A DNA stretch of 64,000 nucleotides, taken from NCBI GenBank assembly GCA_020081605.1, contig JAHREC010000013.1, positions 558,001 to 622,000 of the forward strand, written 5' to 3'. Shown piece after piece: positions 44,865-56,664 of the stretch (position 1 is the first letter of the stretch; each line of letters starts with the position of its first letter). The notes under the pieces were generated by a model. That model did no database searches, was not told the DNA's origin, and saw only the letters and a program-made list of their open reading frames with translations. This DNA comes from Albifimbria verrucaria. Taxonomy: Eukaryota; Ascomycota; Sordariomycetes; Hypocreales; Stachybotryaceae. Both the position numbers and the translations under genes were made by a program.

Positions 44865-46686
44865 ATGGGTACTGAGCCTGAGTCTGACCCTGAGCAGAAG
44901 GGCGTCGTGTCCGATGCCCCGGATACTCATCTCCACGAGCGAGCTGCCGACAGCCTCCATGCCTACGGCGCCGATGACGAGGCCATCATTCCCAAGGGTG
45001 CCCTCGACCCGGTCTACGAAGCGAAGGCCCGAGTCCTCAATCGAGCGGTACGTGCTCCCGTCAATCCCCACGTCTTACCGCCTGTCAATGTCTCATGATC
45101 CATCTCCTCCCGATCAGCCGTCGTCATTGCTCTTCCGAGACATGACTCGGCGTGGCTGGGCTGGCTGATCCGACTCACCTCACCTCTGTTTTCACAATGG
45201 CTTACACACCACCTGCAGATCCAAGATATCGGTATGGGATGGTACCAATGGCAGCTCTTCATTGTCGTCGGTTTCGGATGGGCTAGCGACAACCTGTGGC
45301 CCATCGTCACCTCTCTCATCTTTACGCCCGTCGGCAACGAGTTCCTCCCGACGCGCCGACCGCTGCTGACCCTCGCTCAAAACATTGGTCTCCTCGCCGG
45401 AGCCATATTCTGGGGTTTTGGTTGCGATATCTTTGGTCGCAAATGGGGCTTTAACTTGACCCTGGGCCTTACCGCCGTCTGGGGCATGGTTGCTGCCGGC
45501 TCCCCAACTTTGCTGCCATCGGCATCTTTGCCGCCTTCTGGTCCTTTGGCGTCGGCGGCAACCTCCCCGTCGACTCGGCCATCTTCCTCGAGTTCCTGCC
45601 AGGCACCCACCAGTACCTGCTGACGGTCCTGTCCATCGATTGGGCCATCGCTCAGGTCGTGGCTACGCTGATCGCTTGGCCCTTGCTGGGCGGCTTGACG
45701 TGCAGCCAGGACGATGGGAACTGTACGCGCCGTGAGAACATGGGCTGGCGCTATTTCGTCATTACGATGGGCGGTCTTACCCTCCTCATGTTCGTGGTGC
45801 GATTCGTTTGCTTCACCATTTTTGAGTCGCCCAAGTACCTGATGGGCAAGGGCCGCGACGAGGAAGCTGTCCGGGTCGTTCACGAAGTTGCCCGCCGCAA
45901 TGGCAAGACGTCGTCCTTGACCATTGACGATCTCAAGGCCTGTGAGCCCGAGGGATACGTCGCTCGCACTGATGCCGCCACCGCAGTCAAGCGAGGGCTG
46001 CAAGAGCTCAACATTGACCAGATCAAGCCACTCTTTGCCACGCGCCGCCTTGCCCTCAGCACCTCCATCATCATGGTTGTCTGGGGCTTCATTGGCCTGG
46101 GCTACCCGCTGTACAACGCCTTCCTGCCGTACATTCAAGCCACTAGGGGCGTTGACTTTGGCGATGGCAGCACGTACATTACCTACCGCAACAGCCTGAT
46201 CATCGCCGTGCTGGGCGTCCCTGGTGCGTTGCTGGGAGGGTACCTCGTGGAGGTTCCCCGCATCGGCCGCAAGGGAACCCTGTCCATCTTCACGGTGCTT
46301 ACCGGTGTTTTCCTCTACTGCTCGACCACGGCTCTCAAGAGCGACGCTTTGCTGGGATGGAACTGCGCCTTCAGCTTCTGCAGCAACGTCATGTACGCGG
46401 TGCTCTACGGGTTCACGCCCGAGCTGTTCCCCACGCCGCAACGCGGTACGGGCAATGCGCTCACTGCCACGGCCAACCGAATCTTTGGCATCATGGCTGT
46501 AAGTTGACCCTATTATCTCCTTCTCTGGGATAACGTCTTACTAACCTTGGTGTTCAGCCCATCATTGCCATGTTTGCCGACCTGGAGACTTCTGCGCCCG
46601 TGTACACCAGCGGCGCCCTGTTCATCGCGGCAGGCTTGCTCGTTCTGCTCATGCCGTTCGAGTCGCGAGGCAAGGCAGCCCTTTGA
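44865..46686 (+). CDS. SVOP-like MFS transporter
   Basis: Secondary transporter of the major facilitator superfamily, plasma or vacuolar membrane; substrate unknown. Exons are 44865-45047, 45219-46498 and 46558-46686, introns 171 and 59 bases. Cytosolic N-terminus of about 60 residues, then GMGWYQWQLFIVVGFGWASD (first helix) and the loop-2/3 signature FWGFGCDIFGRKWGFN, with about 12 helices in all. A central hydrophilic loop (SPKYLMGKGRDEEAVRVVHE) resembles the SPRWL-type motif after helix 6 of sugar and SV2/SVOP-like carriers. The second half has a matching VPRIGRKG loop, and FTPELFPTPQRGTGNALT is a late-helix motif of this subgroup. One base is missing at the C run 45502-45505; correction gives 530 residues. 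It shares orientation with the metallophosphoesterase 1 kb downstream. Confidence 0.88.
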
Positions 46687-47697
46687 GCAAGTCATTACGT
46701 CGGATTTTGCATATTAGCGACTGTGTTGTCGGATGCCGTTCTAGACCTTCGCTTGTGGTAGCCGTCCGGTCGGGGGTGGACCGAGATGTTGCTGGCGGCG
46801 GATTATTGATACCCAAAGGCCCTGTCTCGAGAGAGAGACGAGGCAGTAATCACCTTCACTTCTACTGAAACGAATAATATTATTTGATGCGCCCGTTGCT
46901 CACGAGGCTTTGGCCTGTGAGCGGCGTAGCTCGGCGCGAATTGCCTGTCCATTGTATTCCCCGTGCGCATGGTGTGAATGATGTAGCGGATTCAAGATTT
47001 GGCTATCTGTCATTGACTGGGTTCTACGGTCGACGAGCCTCAGAGGAAAACCGTAGGAAAGGGAAAGGAGAGGTGCCACGTGAGATGTTGCCAACAATGG
47101 TAAGTGAGAGTGTTGGTGGTGCATGACGGTGCATTTCAGTTGGTGGCACTTAAGGTTGAAGCAGGGCCCTAGCCGCTCTGCATAATAACTTGTCTCCTGT
47201 GCAGTTGATCTAAGTTTCTTGGATGGCGTCTGTCATGGCGCTGTTCCTGACTACGAAGGAGATCGGCGACTTCTAAAGGTGGTTATCAGAATGAGATGCT
47301 GGTGTTGTTCGCGTGTCTTTGCATAGTGGTGCATTAATCTCTGCATAAAACAAACCAGTTCAGTCACCTGACCAACCAGCACAAGCATTAAGGTCAGCGT
47401 CGAGGTACAAGGAGATGTCCATACTTGTAGGTACTCAGGTAGGTAGTGTGGAGGGCGGGAGGCCTGCAAGGTACAAGATACAAAGTACAAGGATCAAGGA
47501 CCAAGGAACAAGGGTCCTGGAACGAGGGCAGCAGCAGCAAAGGCACAGCCCCTCCATGATACGCATCACTTCTGTTGCTGCACAACTTGCTATCTTACGG
47601 TGAGAGGCCACGTCCTTGCTGTCTCGGGGTTTTTTCTTTCTCTTTTGGCCATTTCTCCTTTGCATATTGTCTTTGATTTAGACACACATCCTGCAGC
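46687..47697. other. Intergenic between transporter and nucleotidase genes
   Basis: About 1 kb. Bases 46700-46890 hold the transporter 3' end. The remainder includes short CAAGGTACAAG-type repeated words around 47465-47510 and the promoter of the downstream gene. No gene seen. Confidence 0.5.
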
Positions 47698-49798
47698 ATG
47701 GTTAACCCTCCCAAGCCTTCCGCCGAGCCCCAGGCCACCTATTCCTCCGGCCGCACCGAGGGGCAGCCAGACCTGCGTATCCTGCATTACAACGACGTTT
47801 ACCATGTTGATCCGTCCAGTGCAGAGCCTGTGGGTGGCATCACGAGGTTCATGACGGCGTGCAAGGAGTACCAGGAGGATGAAAAGTACAAGGACCAGTC
47901 GAAGCTGTTAACCTTCTTCTCCGGAGATGCCTTCAACCCTAGCTTGGAGAGCACGGTAACCAAAGGTGTGTCTGCTCGGAAGCAACGGCCAGATTCGAAG
48001 TTCAGGTTCTCAATTGGTTCTAGGCAAACACATGGTTCCCATTCTGAATGCCATTGGCACTGACTGTGCCTGCGTGGGAGTAAGTTGGCCAGCTCACTGT
48101 AGCCAACAATAACAACAACCAGATAGACTGACTGACCAAAACTCGTAGAACCATGACCTTGACTTTGGCGAGAAGCAGTTTCGCAGCCTGGCAGAGCAGT
48201 GCGAGTTTCCATGGCTGCTCGCCAACGTCCTTGACCCAGCCCTCGGTGAAGGTGTGCCTCTTGGCAACGCTAAGAAAACCCATATGATGACCACCTCTAA
48301 TGGCATCAAGGTCGGTATTCTCGGCCTGGGCGAGCGTGAGTGGTTAGAAACGATTAACTCACTACCACCAAACATCATCTACAAGTCGGCAAGCGCCACG
48401 GCAAAGAGATTGTGCCGCAGCTGCGAGCCGACGGCGCCGAGATTATCATCTGTGTGAGCCACATGCGCGAGCCAAACGATAACAAGTTGGCCGAGCAGAC
48501 AGATGGCCTCATCGACATCATCCTGGGTGGCCATGACCATTACTATAGCCACAGCTTCATCAATGGGACCCACGTGCTGCGATCCGGCACCGATTTCAAG
48601 CAGCTCAGCTACATCGAGGCATGGAGGAAGAAGGAAGACGCAACTAAATGGGACTTTAACATTTGGCGTCGCGACATCACATCCGACGTTCCCGAGCATG
48701 AGCCGACTAAAGGCATGGTCGAGGAACTGACCTCCAAGCTTAAGCAGTCCCTCTCGAAGCCTGTCGGATGGACAGCTACGCCCCTTGATGCGCGCTTCAG
48801 CACCGTTCGAATGAAGGAATCCAACATTGGCAACTTGGTTTGCGATATCATGCGGCAGCACCACGGTGCCGATTGTGCCATCATGGCAGCAGGCACCATC
48901 CGTGGTGATCAAATTTACACACCCGGCGCTGTTCGCATTAAGGATATCACAACCTGCTTTCCCTTCGAAGATCCTGTCATTTTTATCAGGGTGACGGGGC
49001 AAGCTATTTGGGATGCCCTTGAGAATGGAGTCTCGGCGTATCCTGCTGGGGAGGGGCGATTTCCTCAGGTATCAAACATTGTGTTCGAGTTCGATCCAAA
49101 GCGTGAGCCCAACAAGAGATTGATATCGTTGTCTATCGGCGGAAAACCCTTCGATTCTGAGAAGCTGTACACGATGGCTACGAGAGGATACATGGGCCGC
49201 GGAAAAGGTATGTAAAGCACATGACGACATGGCTACCAAGAACAAACTGATGCGTATCACAGATGGATTTACTGCTCTTCTCGTCAAATCAGAAGGAGGA
49301 GAAGCCGAGGAAATCGTTGACGAAGAAGGCGGCATGCTGATCTCAACCATCGTGCGACAGTACTTTATGGGTCTTCGAACCGTCGGTCAATGGGCAAACC
49401 TGGCTGATCACTGGGTTGGTGTCGCCCAAAATGCTGCCACGCCGCTCTCATCTAGCATCATCCTGGAGAAACCAGACGAATCTCCTAGCAGTGTCGCACG
49501 CACCCTGCAGCGGGTAGACTCGTGTGAAGCGTGGCACCAGTTCCTCCAGCGCCGCATCGGTCTCCACCGTAAGCCTATAAATGAAGATAGCGACCACGAC
49601 GAGGATAGCAGCGATGACGGCGATGACCAGCTTGATTTCGACGCGCTGCTGATGCGTAAGTTCTGGGCACGATGGGTACACAAGGCCGGCATCAAGTCCA
49701 GCGTGTGCGACCCTCTGAAGGAGAGCGAGTTCGTGGTTGATTGGACCAGGGTGATTGCGCCTGTCACGGAGGGCAGGATCAAGATGGTGGGTGCGTAA
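47698..49798 (+). CDS. Intracellular 5'-nucleotidase-type metallophosphoesterase
   Basis: Two-domain enzyme related to 5'-nucleotidases / 2',3'-cyclic phosphodiesterases, with two bound metals. Exons are 47698-47965, 48024-48079, 48149-49207 and 49263-49798. The N-terminal phosphoesterase motifs are in order: RILHYNDVYHV, FFSGDAFNPS, VGNHDLDFGEKQF (its Asn-His pair is assembled across intron 2), CVSHMREPND and ILGGHDHYYSH. The C-terminal nucleotidase domain has KESNIGNLVCDIMRQ, ADCAIMAAGTIRGDQIY, ITTCFPFEDPV and YTMATRGYMGRGKDG. The tail includes an acidic patch (EDSDHDEDSSDDGDDQ). It has no signal peptide, unlike secreted 5'-nucleotidases, so a cytosolic role is likely. One base is lost near 48406 (KEIVPQL restored); corrected length is 639 residues. 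Confidence 0.9.
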
Positions 49799-50023
49799 CT
49801 TCAGCAAGGGGTTACGGCGCATTCACTGGGTAGACAAAGTGTAACGATCATGATGATGATTCAATGAATACATTGTGGATGCGCTATCCAACTTGTCTCT
49901 GCGAGATCAACCAGTGATGCTAATCTACATATCTCTATCCCTTCTGTTCTCTATTCTTACCAAACTCCATTCCTATATGCACCTCGAGTATTTATACATA
50001 ACTGAAGCTAGAATACTCCCCAT

Positions 50024-51823
50024 CTAGGGTTTCGCGCACTTGCCGCTAGTGCAGGTAAGCTCGTCGGCGCAGTCGTCCCAGGTGTTGCAAGAAGCGCCTA
50101 TAAGTCGGATTCGTCAGAACGTGTTCAGAAAGTATTTATGCGAGGTATGCCAGCAGTAGGCAAGTTGCCAGGAGGTGGGTTAGGAATGAGTTGGGGCGAG
50201 AGGACGGCGCAGCAGAGCCGGGTGTGGAGGGCTCCGGGGAGACAGGGCTGATGTTGGCTTTGGTACCACCGAAGACTCTGAGGATGAAGACTTTGAGGAC
50301 TCCGAAGACTCTGACGGCTCTGAAGGTGATTGGGAAGTACGAGTGGCAGAGGGAACATGTTTGGAGGTGCGGGAAGCTGGAGGGCGCGTAGTGCCTGAAG
50401 TGTCCGGAAGGTCTGGAATATCTGGGATATCCGGGACATCTGGCTCCTCCGGAGCATCGGGGATGTCTGGAACGTCTGGGACGTCCGGATCTTCGGGAGG
50501 AGCGCTCGGAGGTCCAGGTGGATCTTCCTTGGGTGGCCGAGGAACCTGGGGAGGTGGAGGTGTAGGTGGACGCGGAGGAGGGGGTGGTATGTGAGGAGGA
50601 GGTGGTATGTGTGGAGGTGGAGGAGGAGGAGGAGGAGGAGGCGGCGGTATTGGGGAGGCAATCTCCGTGCCAGCTCACCTAAACAGTGTCCTGCCCAGCT
50701 GCAGTCGTCGCTGCTTGGAGGGGAGGAGCAGAAGGCGGCGCAGAAGGCGGAGCAGAAGGCGGCGCAGAGGACGGAGCAGACGGAGGCGTATACGGAGGCT
50801 TAAGCGTGGGGAAAGCAGGGCCCGTAGAAGGGGCTTAGAAGGCGGCGTAGAAGGCGGAGTAGAAGGGGTGTAGAAGACGGAGTAGCAGCAGGAGGAGGTG
50901 TGCTGTCGCCGCCGCCGCCGCCGCCAATGCGTTGGATGAGCTTGTCGCCGAGCGCGGAGATGCTGGCCTCGAACTCGTCGTAGCTTTGAGCATTCCACTT
51001 TGCGCCGTCGGCGCCGGGGACAGCATCGGAGCCGGGGAAGGCAATGTACATGACGTCGTTCTCATCGTGGCCCGCGTTGCCGTTGATGCCCTTGCCGTAG
51101 CAGGCCGTGGCGAGGAGATGGAGGCCTCGCCAACCATGGCGTGGTCGCCGTCATCGCCGTTCATGTCTCCCCAGACACCGTAGATCTACCAAGTCTGTTA
51201 GTTTCAACCACGGCAAGATGGTAGAGAGTACAGGGGGAACGAATATGGGCGCATACAAGCTTGTCGCCGCACACGACGGCCATCAAACTAAGTGGCTCGA
51301 CTCCGTGCTCCTGGGGGTCAAAAGTAGGCCAGTTGGGCTTGCTGCCAGTGTTACCAAAGACGACGTAAGGGTGGGCGTTGGCATCCAGGTCCTTCTGGCC
51401 AGTTCCGTAGGCCTCGAGGACATATTGGAACGAGGTGATGGATTGCGTATCGCCGGAGGAGCCGCAGCGACCGTCATCGGCAGGGCCGTTCTGGATACCG
51501 TCGCAGTCGATGTCCAGTTGACGAGCGCGCCCGCCTCGCCCTGGAGGTAGATGACGTTGTAGTCGGCCTGGTGGTCGCCACAGTAGCTGGAAGCTGGGAG
51601 AAGGTTAGAATGGCTTCTGGGTATCACCAACCGAAACTGGGCCACTTACTGCCACGGACATCATCTCCGGCACTGAAGAAACCGCTGGCGAGAGGCTGGT
51701 CGCACTGGCCCTTGCCGCGCACGCTGTCGACGAAGCTGCGCACGTTGGCCGGAACGTCGCGAGCCATCACGCCGGTGGCCAGCAGCGCGGCGGCAATGGA
51801 AGTTGATGTTCTAAGGGAGCCAT
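50024..51823 (-). CDS. GH75 chitosanase with C-terminal Cys-rich domain
   Basis: Secreted endo-beta-1,4-chitosanase that cleaves chitosan. Exons are 51823-51650, 51593-51257, 51185-50679 and 50097-50024 (minus). Signal peptide (MAPLRTSTSIAAALLATGV), then the GH75 domain: SSYCGDHQADYNVIYLQGE, DIDCDGIQNGPADDGRCG, VCGDKL, IYGVWGDMNGDDG and EASIS. A Pro/Ser/Thr linker with PSAPP units follows, then DDCSWAGHCLG, joined across a 581-base intron to ASCNTWDDCADELTC and SGKCAKP. This Cys pattern recurs as a tail in fungal secreted proteins. Six single-base losses occur: 51815-51817, near 51518, near 51114, 50865-50868, 50830-50833 and 50720-50723; corrected length is 365 residues. The long intron is itself open in the sense strand (see next entry). 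A TATA-like element lies 80 bases upstream. Confidence 0.87.
50136..50678 (-). other. Possible alternative 3' exon: Pro-rich stalk plus GPI-like tail
   Basis: Lies inside the last, unusually long intron of the chitosanase. If the intron is retained, and one base is added at each of the broken G runs 50652-50655 and about 50235-50238, translation continues from CSWAGHCLG into a poly-Pro tract (PPPPHIPPPPHIPPPPPRPP). Then come acidic PDVPDVPDIP and PDVPDIPDIPDLPD units, a Ser-rich stretch and finally STPGSAAPSSRPNSFLTHL followed by a hydrophobic end and the stop at 50136. That is a standard omega-site-plus-hydrophobic-tail layout of a GPI signal. A separate gene is less likely, since there is no Met or signal peptide of its own. 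Confidence 0.55.
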
Positions 51824-53614
51824 GTTTGAAGTTGTTAAAAGAGTGTATATTGGTGAATGAATAGCCAAATCTCAACATCGCCAAGACAGGCGCTTGGATG
51901 TTATATAGATCCAAGGCTGGGCTCTGTTCTCAAAACTGAGGGGAGATATGATGGACCCCTGTGATGATGGGGCTGGGATCCTTCAGCCTAACGCGACGCT
52001 CAGCCCTGTTCTATTGCCACAACACAGAATCGGAGCAAAATCCAGGAGCGGCCGCTTCCAGAAACCCTGTTGGAATAGCTGTTTTGCCCTTAAGGAGAAA
52101 TAAACTTGGGACTGAATATGGGGAAGCTCGAATACGGGCCCCTAAGACAATATGCTTGTTCGCAGCGTCTCCACGAGGAACCTGGAAGCGTTGCTATTTT
52201 AAGGGCTCAGAAGCAAAGCAGACTAAAAAGAACCCAGCGAGAAACAAATCAGACAATGCTCTAGTTTGGCGAATAGCCTACAGGCTTGTTCCGTGAGGGA
52301 TTGAGACCCGCACCTACGGCTTTTAGGTGCCGGTTCCTCGAAGAGGTGGTCCTGCCTGAACAGGGGTTATTGCCTAGATCGGCTGAAGCTGAGCTAGGGC
52401 CTCTATTTGGCAATTGGGTCGTGAACGGTGCTTGCAAATGAGCGTCATGCCATGCGTTTCAACGGGTGTTATTGACTTTCCGGATTGGGGGTGGTCGTGC
52501 TGTGATTTGCGTAGGAGTTGTAGCATGGTAATGAAGTGTTCCTGGGTTTCTTCGCAGGAACCTGCTTGTTACGTTTTGTCTCATGATGGGGAAGTTTCCT
52601 GTGATAAGTGGGCTAATTGAGTAATTGGGAACGAGTTCTGGCCGGAGGGAGATTGGTATGACGTTTGTCAAGGCAGGGAGATGAAGTAATTAGGAGTATC
52701 TGCTAGCTGAACTCGATCATGGAACCAGAGTTTAGGAGTCAACGACTGTATGGTGTATTCAAAGTTATCTCGAGGCTTGTATTGCGTGACAGATCCCGAT
52801 TCTTCCTGCCAGCCATTTCAAAGAGATCACATTGCCTCACCTCGTCCTCAGTAGTTTACGTTCTGGCCCTATTCAGCCCTCGCTCTACGCCGTACAACTA
52901 GCCTGCCGCTCCAACGTGGCTCTCAAAATAACAATACTGACGAGCGGCTCGTGCCTTAGCGCATTGTGGCGCTTTATGAAACGGATGGTGGATGCCCCCA
53001 ACATCGTGGGTTCAGCTGCACGGCCAGTGGGGCGAGTCGTTCCCGCCGAGGAGCCGGCTCTGGCCGTGGGAGGGTCATTTCGGTGAATGTGTCTATTCTC
53101 GTCAGTATGGATCGACTTCAGCTGTAGCATTAATTTTATTGATGTTACTTCTTATGGGATAGTTGGGATTATGCGGATCCAGGAAGCGACCCGGTGCAAC
53201 AACATCTGCCGATCATTTGGTGGTTAGATTGGAGCGAGCATTGCTTTCGAATAAACGCGAGGCAACTTCCATCTGAACATGTAATCGGTTCTTCAATCCA
53301 GAAGCATCGACACTCTCGCCGTTACCAAAGTGAATATGAGACGTATACATGTGTATGGATTATGCGGGCCCTCATCGGAACGTCTGCTCCTATCTAATTG
53401 CACGGTGGTATTCGCCCCTGGCTCCCTTGTCAAGGTGGTATTTTCCTTCTCAGGACGCTTCATCGGTGATGTACATGTAAACAGTGGGAAGCATTGACGT
53501 AAAGTCGGGTGTTCATCCGGATTACTATGCCGAAATATTTTTATTAGTGCAGACATGCTCAGATTGGCCATGGTATGTACAGTATCAAATGGTCCAAAGC
53601 ATATTCTACCTCTG
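51824..53614. other. Intergenic, no gene seen
   Basis: About 1.8 kb between the chitosanase start and the P450 stop, both on the minus strand. Its right part is the P450 3' flank. Short frames at 51961-52296 and 53194-53397 have no support. Confidence 0.5.
51901..51907 (-). promoter_or_regulatory. TATA-like element before the chitosanase gene
   Basis: TATATAA on the minus strand, about 80 bases before the start codon at 51823. No transcript start is known. Confidence 0.4.
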
Positions 53615-55494
53615 CTATATATGTACTTGGATATATTTTGCATCTGGCCTTGCGGTAACGCGGACCCAGAAGTCGTCCATAATCAGCATTGCGGCGCTGA
53701 GGAGACGCATAGGCTTATCTGGGTTGATGATGGTAAACTCGAAACGTCGGAGCAACTATTGTGTAGCTAGGTTAGCTACAATGCTTCTTATCAAAGGCCA
53801 CGCCCACGTTTTTGTGGTCAGAGTATGCATAGGATTTTGAGACAAACTTACCTCAACAAACACTTTGTTGAGTTCCATCACGGCGATGGTCCTGCCGAGG
53901 CACTGGTACTTGCCATAACCAAATACTAAGTCTACGGCGCCAACCATCTCCTTGAGTTTCTCTGGATCTTCCTCCGCTTCTAGCCACCGCTCTGGCCGGA
54001 ATACTTCGTTGTCATCTCCCCAGATACCGGGGTGCCGCAACATGCCGTAGATGTTATGTCCAACTTGGACACCCTCGGGTAAGTCGTAGCCTAGAATGTT
54101 GTCGCCACCAGGAGGGACCTGCTTGGACAAGACACCTGTGGCTGGAGGGAACATACGCAGGGCCTCCTTGATGACAGCCTGGAGGTATGGCATTTCACGC
54201 GCTTCGGCATCCTTGATTGGCGATGAAATGTGCCCGGTAGTGATACCATCGTCGATTTCTTTAAGGAGCTTATTCAGGGCAATCGAGTTGCCAAACAAAC
54301 AGAGTAGTGTGGAGCGAACAGCCGTGGCGGTAGTGTCCGACCCGGCGACGCTGTAGTGTATTCATGTCAGTTTCAGGATTCATTACAATCGAGATAAATA
54401 ATGAATCATGTGTCGCTTACGTTTCTACAAAGACTTCTTGCATCAGTTCGTCGCGGGTTAGGCCGCTGTTGACGAATGATTGGATCATATCTTTGCCAGG
54501 CTTAGCATCAGGCCCAAGCCTACCATCCACAAAGTGCGCTGCGAATCTAGAGATTACCATTTTGTTAGTAATAATAAAGTGATTGTTTCAACGGTTTCTT
54601 AGCGCAACTCACCGCATCAATCTTCCGAATCCTGCTGAGTCTCCAGCCGTAGGGCCCATCTTGTTCAATGGCCAACGACCCAGCATCTCAATGAACAAGG
54701 GCACGTTGCCCATAAACATGACAAAAGGAAAGAACTTGCGTGTGATCTCGTTGTACTGGTATAGGTCCTTATCCTCCTTGAGAAACCCAAAGGCCTCGCC
54801 GAAACCAAGCTCGCTAATGACGTCCAATGCAAAGTAGTTGCACTTGATGGCCAGGTCCATGGGACGGAAGTCTGTGGGAGTAGAAATATACTTGCGCTGG
54901 ATAAGTTCGACGAAGCCTGCAATGTGCTTATCGATTCCGGGCTCGAACCCGCTAAGCTCGCGGCCGGAATACTATATATGACTATTAGTATTCGTCCCAT
55001 TTGCATTATAATCGACTTACCCCAGGTCCCATCTTGCTCTTCAGAATGCGATGAGTCCTGTCATCAAGCATTGAAAAGATGTTGTCCGTCTTGGTATCAA
55101 TGCGTACAGTCTTGTAATACGGTCCTCGGGTGTATTCACTTCGAGCTGCCGACATCTTCTTCATAACCTCAGGATCGCTCACGATGACCATGTTGGGGCC
55201 AGTTCGGACAACATGACCTGCTGAAGTCAGTAAAAATTCAGAGATACAAAGAATAAGACGCACCATATTGCTTCATCATGTCTAGCATTTCGTAATGCAT
55301 CCGCCCTCCATACATTTTTGCTGCCATCGCCAGGTTTGTATAACCCATTAATTTAGGGCCAGGAACATGAGCCAGGCGATAATAAACCCGTAAGAAGGGC
55401 ACTGCAAACGCAATGATAGCAATAATGGCGAAGAATGCCGCCCCGGCCACCACTGGCATGGGGTCCAGTGGTCGACGAGTCCTGTGGCCGCCAT
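53615..55494 (-). CDS. Cytochrome P450, pisatin-demethylase-like
   Basis: Heme monooxygenase anchored in the ER. Six exons (minus): 55494-55264, 55217-55021, 54971-54613, 54546-54421, 54350-53852 and 53755-53615; introns are 46-96 bases. An N-terminal membrane helix (FFAIIAIIAFAVPFLRVYY) is followed by the proline hinge HVPGPKLMGY. The I-helix oxygen motif is VAGSDTTATAV, the K-helix is EALRMFPP, the PERW-type motif is FRPERWLEAEED, and the heme-binding Cys lies in FGYGKYQCLGRTIAV. These and SEYTRGPYYKT resemble fungal P450s of the pisatin demethylase type, which act on plant aromatics and in secondary metabolism; substrate unknown. One base is missing in the G run 55460-55463, placing the start at 55494 and giving 517 residues. 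No biosynthetic backbone gene lies nearby. Confidence 0.9.
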
Positions 55495-56664
55495 ATTGGC
55501 CAATATGAAGGCAAAACTAACCTACAACAATGACTGGCTTGCAAACAACAGAAACTTGAATAAGACATTGCCCAAGATGAGCGGCTCTTATGAATGCATT
55601 TCCCAGGCTTGCGAACTGATCAGCAGAGCTGCTAGGAGCCAAGCAGTCAGACCTTCTCACACTGTACCGACTGAGGTGATTGTGACGTGCACCTGTCCAT
55701 CTTGGTGCATCATGACCGGGGCTCTCGCGCGTTACCGATAGCTTCTCGTCCATATGGATCCATCAGTTTCTCAAAAGGATTCCTTGGGCTTTATTTCGCC
55801 CGCCAAGATGCCAGTAGACGTGGAGCAAGCAAATGATCGACATGCGGAAGCTATTGCGGAAAATGGACCCTTGCGTGCCGTTGCAGAAGCATGCAGCCTG
55901 TTCCACTTGCCGGAACAAAGTCGAACGTTGGCGGGGGCAATCAATAGCAATCAATAGGACGAGAAACGATGGTGACAAGGAGTTCAAGGATTGAAGGTTA
56001 GTGAACGTGGGGAATCTTAGGACGGGCGAGCGGACAGCCCCAGCACATGAAGCCCCTTTGTCGATCCTAGAAAGGCGGAGCAAAGATAGGCAAGTCTCGT
56101 TGGCACAACAGTTAACTCATCCAGGCCTATACCCTAGTTGCCGATAAAGCTGCAACTCAACTAAGCCAATGCAATGCTCAACAGGGCAGCGATCATCTAG
56201 AAACGTGCTGTTTGAGGACGATTGGTCCCCTGCCAACCCTTGTACAGAGACAGCACAGTTTCTATGGCACGGTAGCTGATCAATTCATTCACTGCACGAA
56301 AGTCATGGAGCATTAACAAATTCGGCTCACCCATGGATGCCATGTGGATAGCTTGGACAAAATGCTCCGAGACAGCTCTCCAGATACTTCTGGCCGGCTT
56401 AAGAATTATATGAAACATGGAGGAATTATAGCTGTTACCAGGTATTGAAGTTTGGACAGAAGATGGGTCAATTCTTAATCGCCAATCTTCTATCACAAAC
56501 AATGGCAAGCTCTTGGAACGATAACATACTATATCGACCGCGGACTAAACTCCGATGAAACCCCTGTTTACATCTTATTGCATTGGAGGCATCAATCTTG
56601 GCTAGAGTATACAATCCCTCCACGTCTCATACAAGTTGATGTTATTGAACCCTTGACCTGGGCC
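55495..56664. other. Intergenic upstream of the P450
   Basis: About 1.2 kb. The proximal 250 bases are the P450 promoter. A 103-codon minus-strand frame at 56197-56508 has ordinary composition but no motif and no clear splice partner, and is not called. Confidence 0.45.

Noticed and set aside
45377..46441. 354-codon minus-strand frame over the MFS gene
   Set aside because: Antisense shadow of a well-supported transporter caused by G/C-rich third positions; composition is His/Gln/Arg-rich without motifs.
48379..49002. 207-codon minus-strand frame over the metallophosphoesterase
   Set aside because: Antisense to conserved catalytic motifs on the plus strand.
50136..50678. Independent GPI-protein gene in the chitosanase intron
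   Set aside because: No Met codon with a signal peptide at its start; the frame joins the preceding chitosanase exon instead, so it is treated as an alternative end of that gene.
54940..54960. T-arm-like sequence (GGGCTCGAACCCG)
   Set aside because: Lies in a P450 exon and no cloverleaf can be folded around it.
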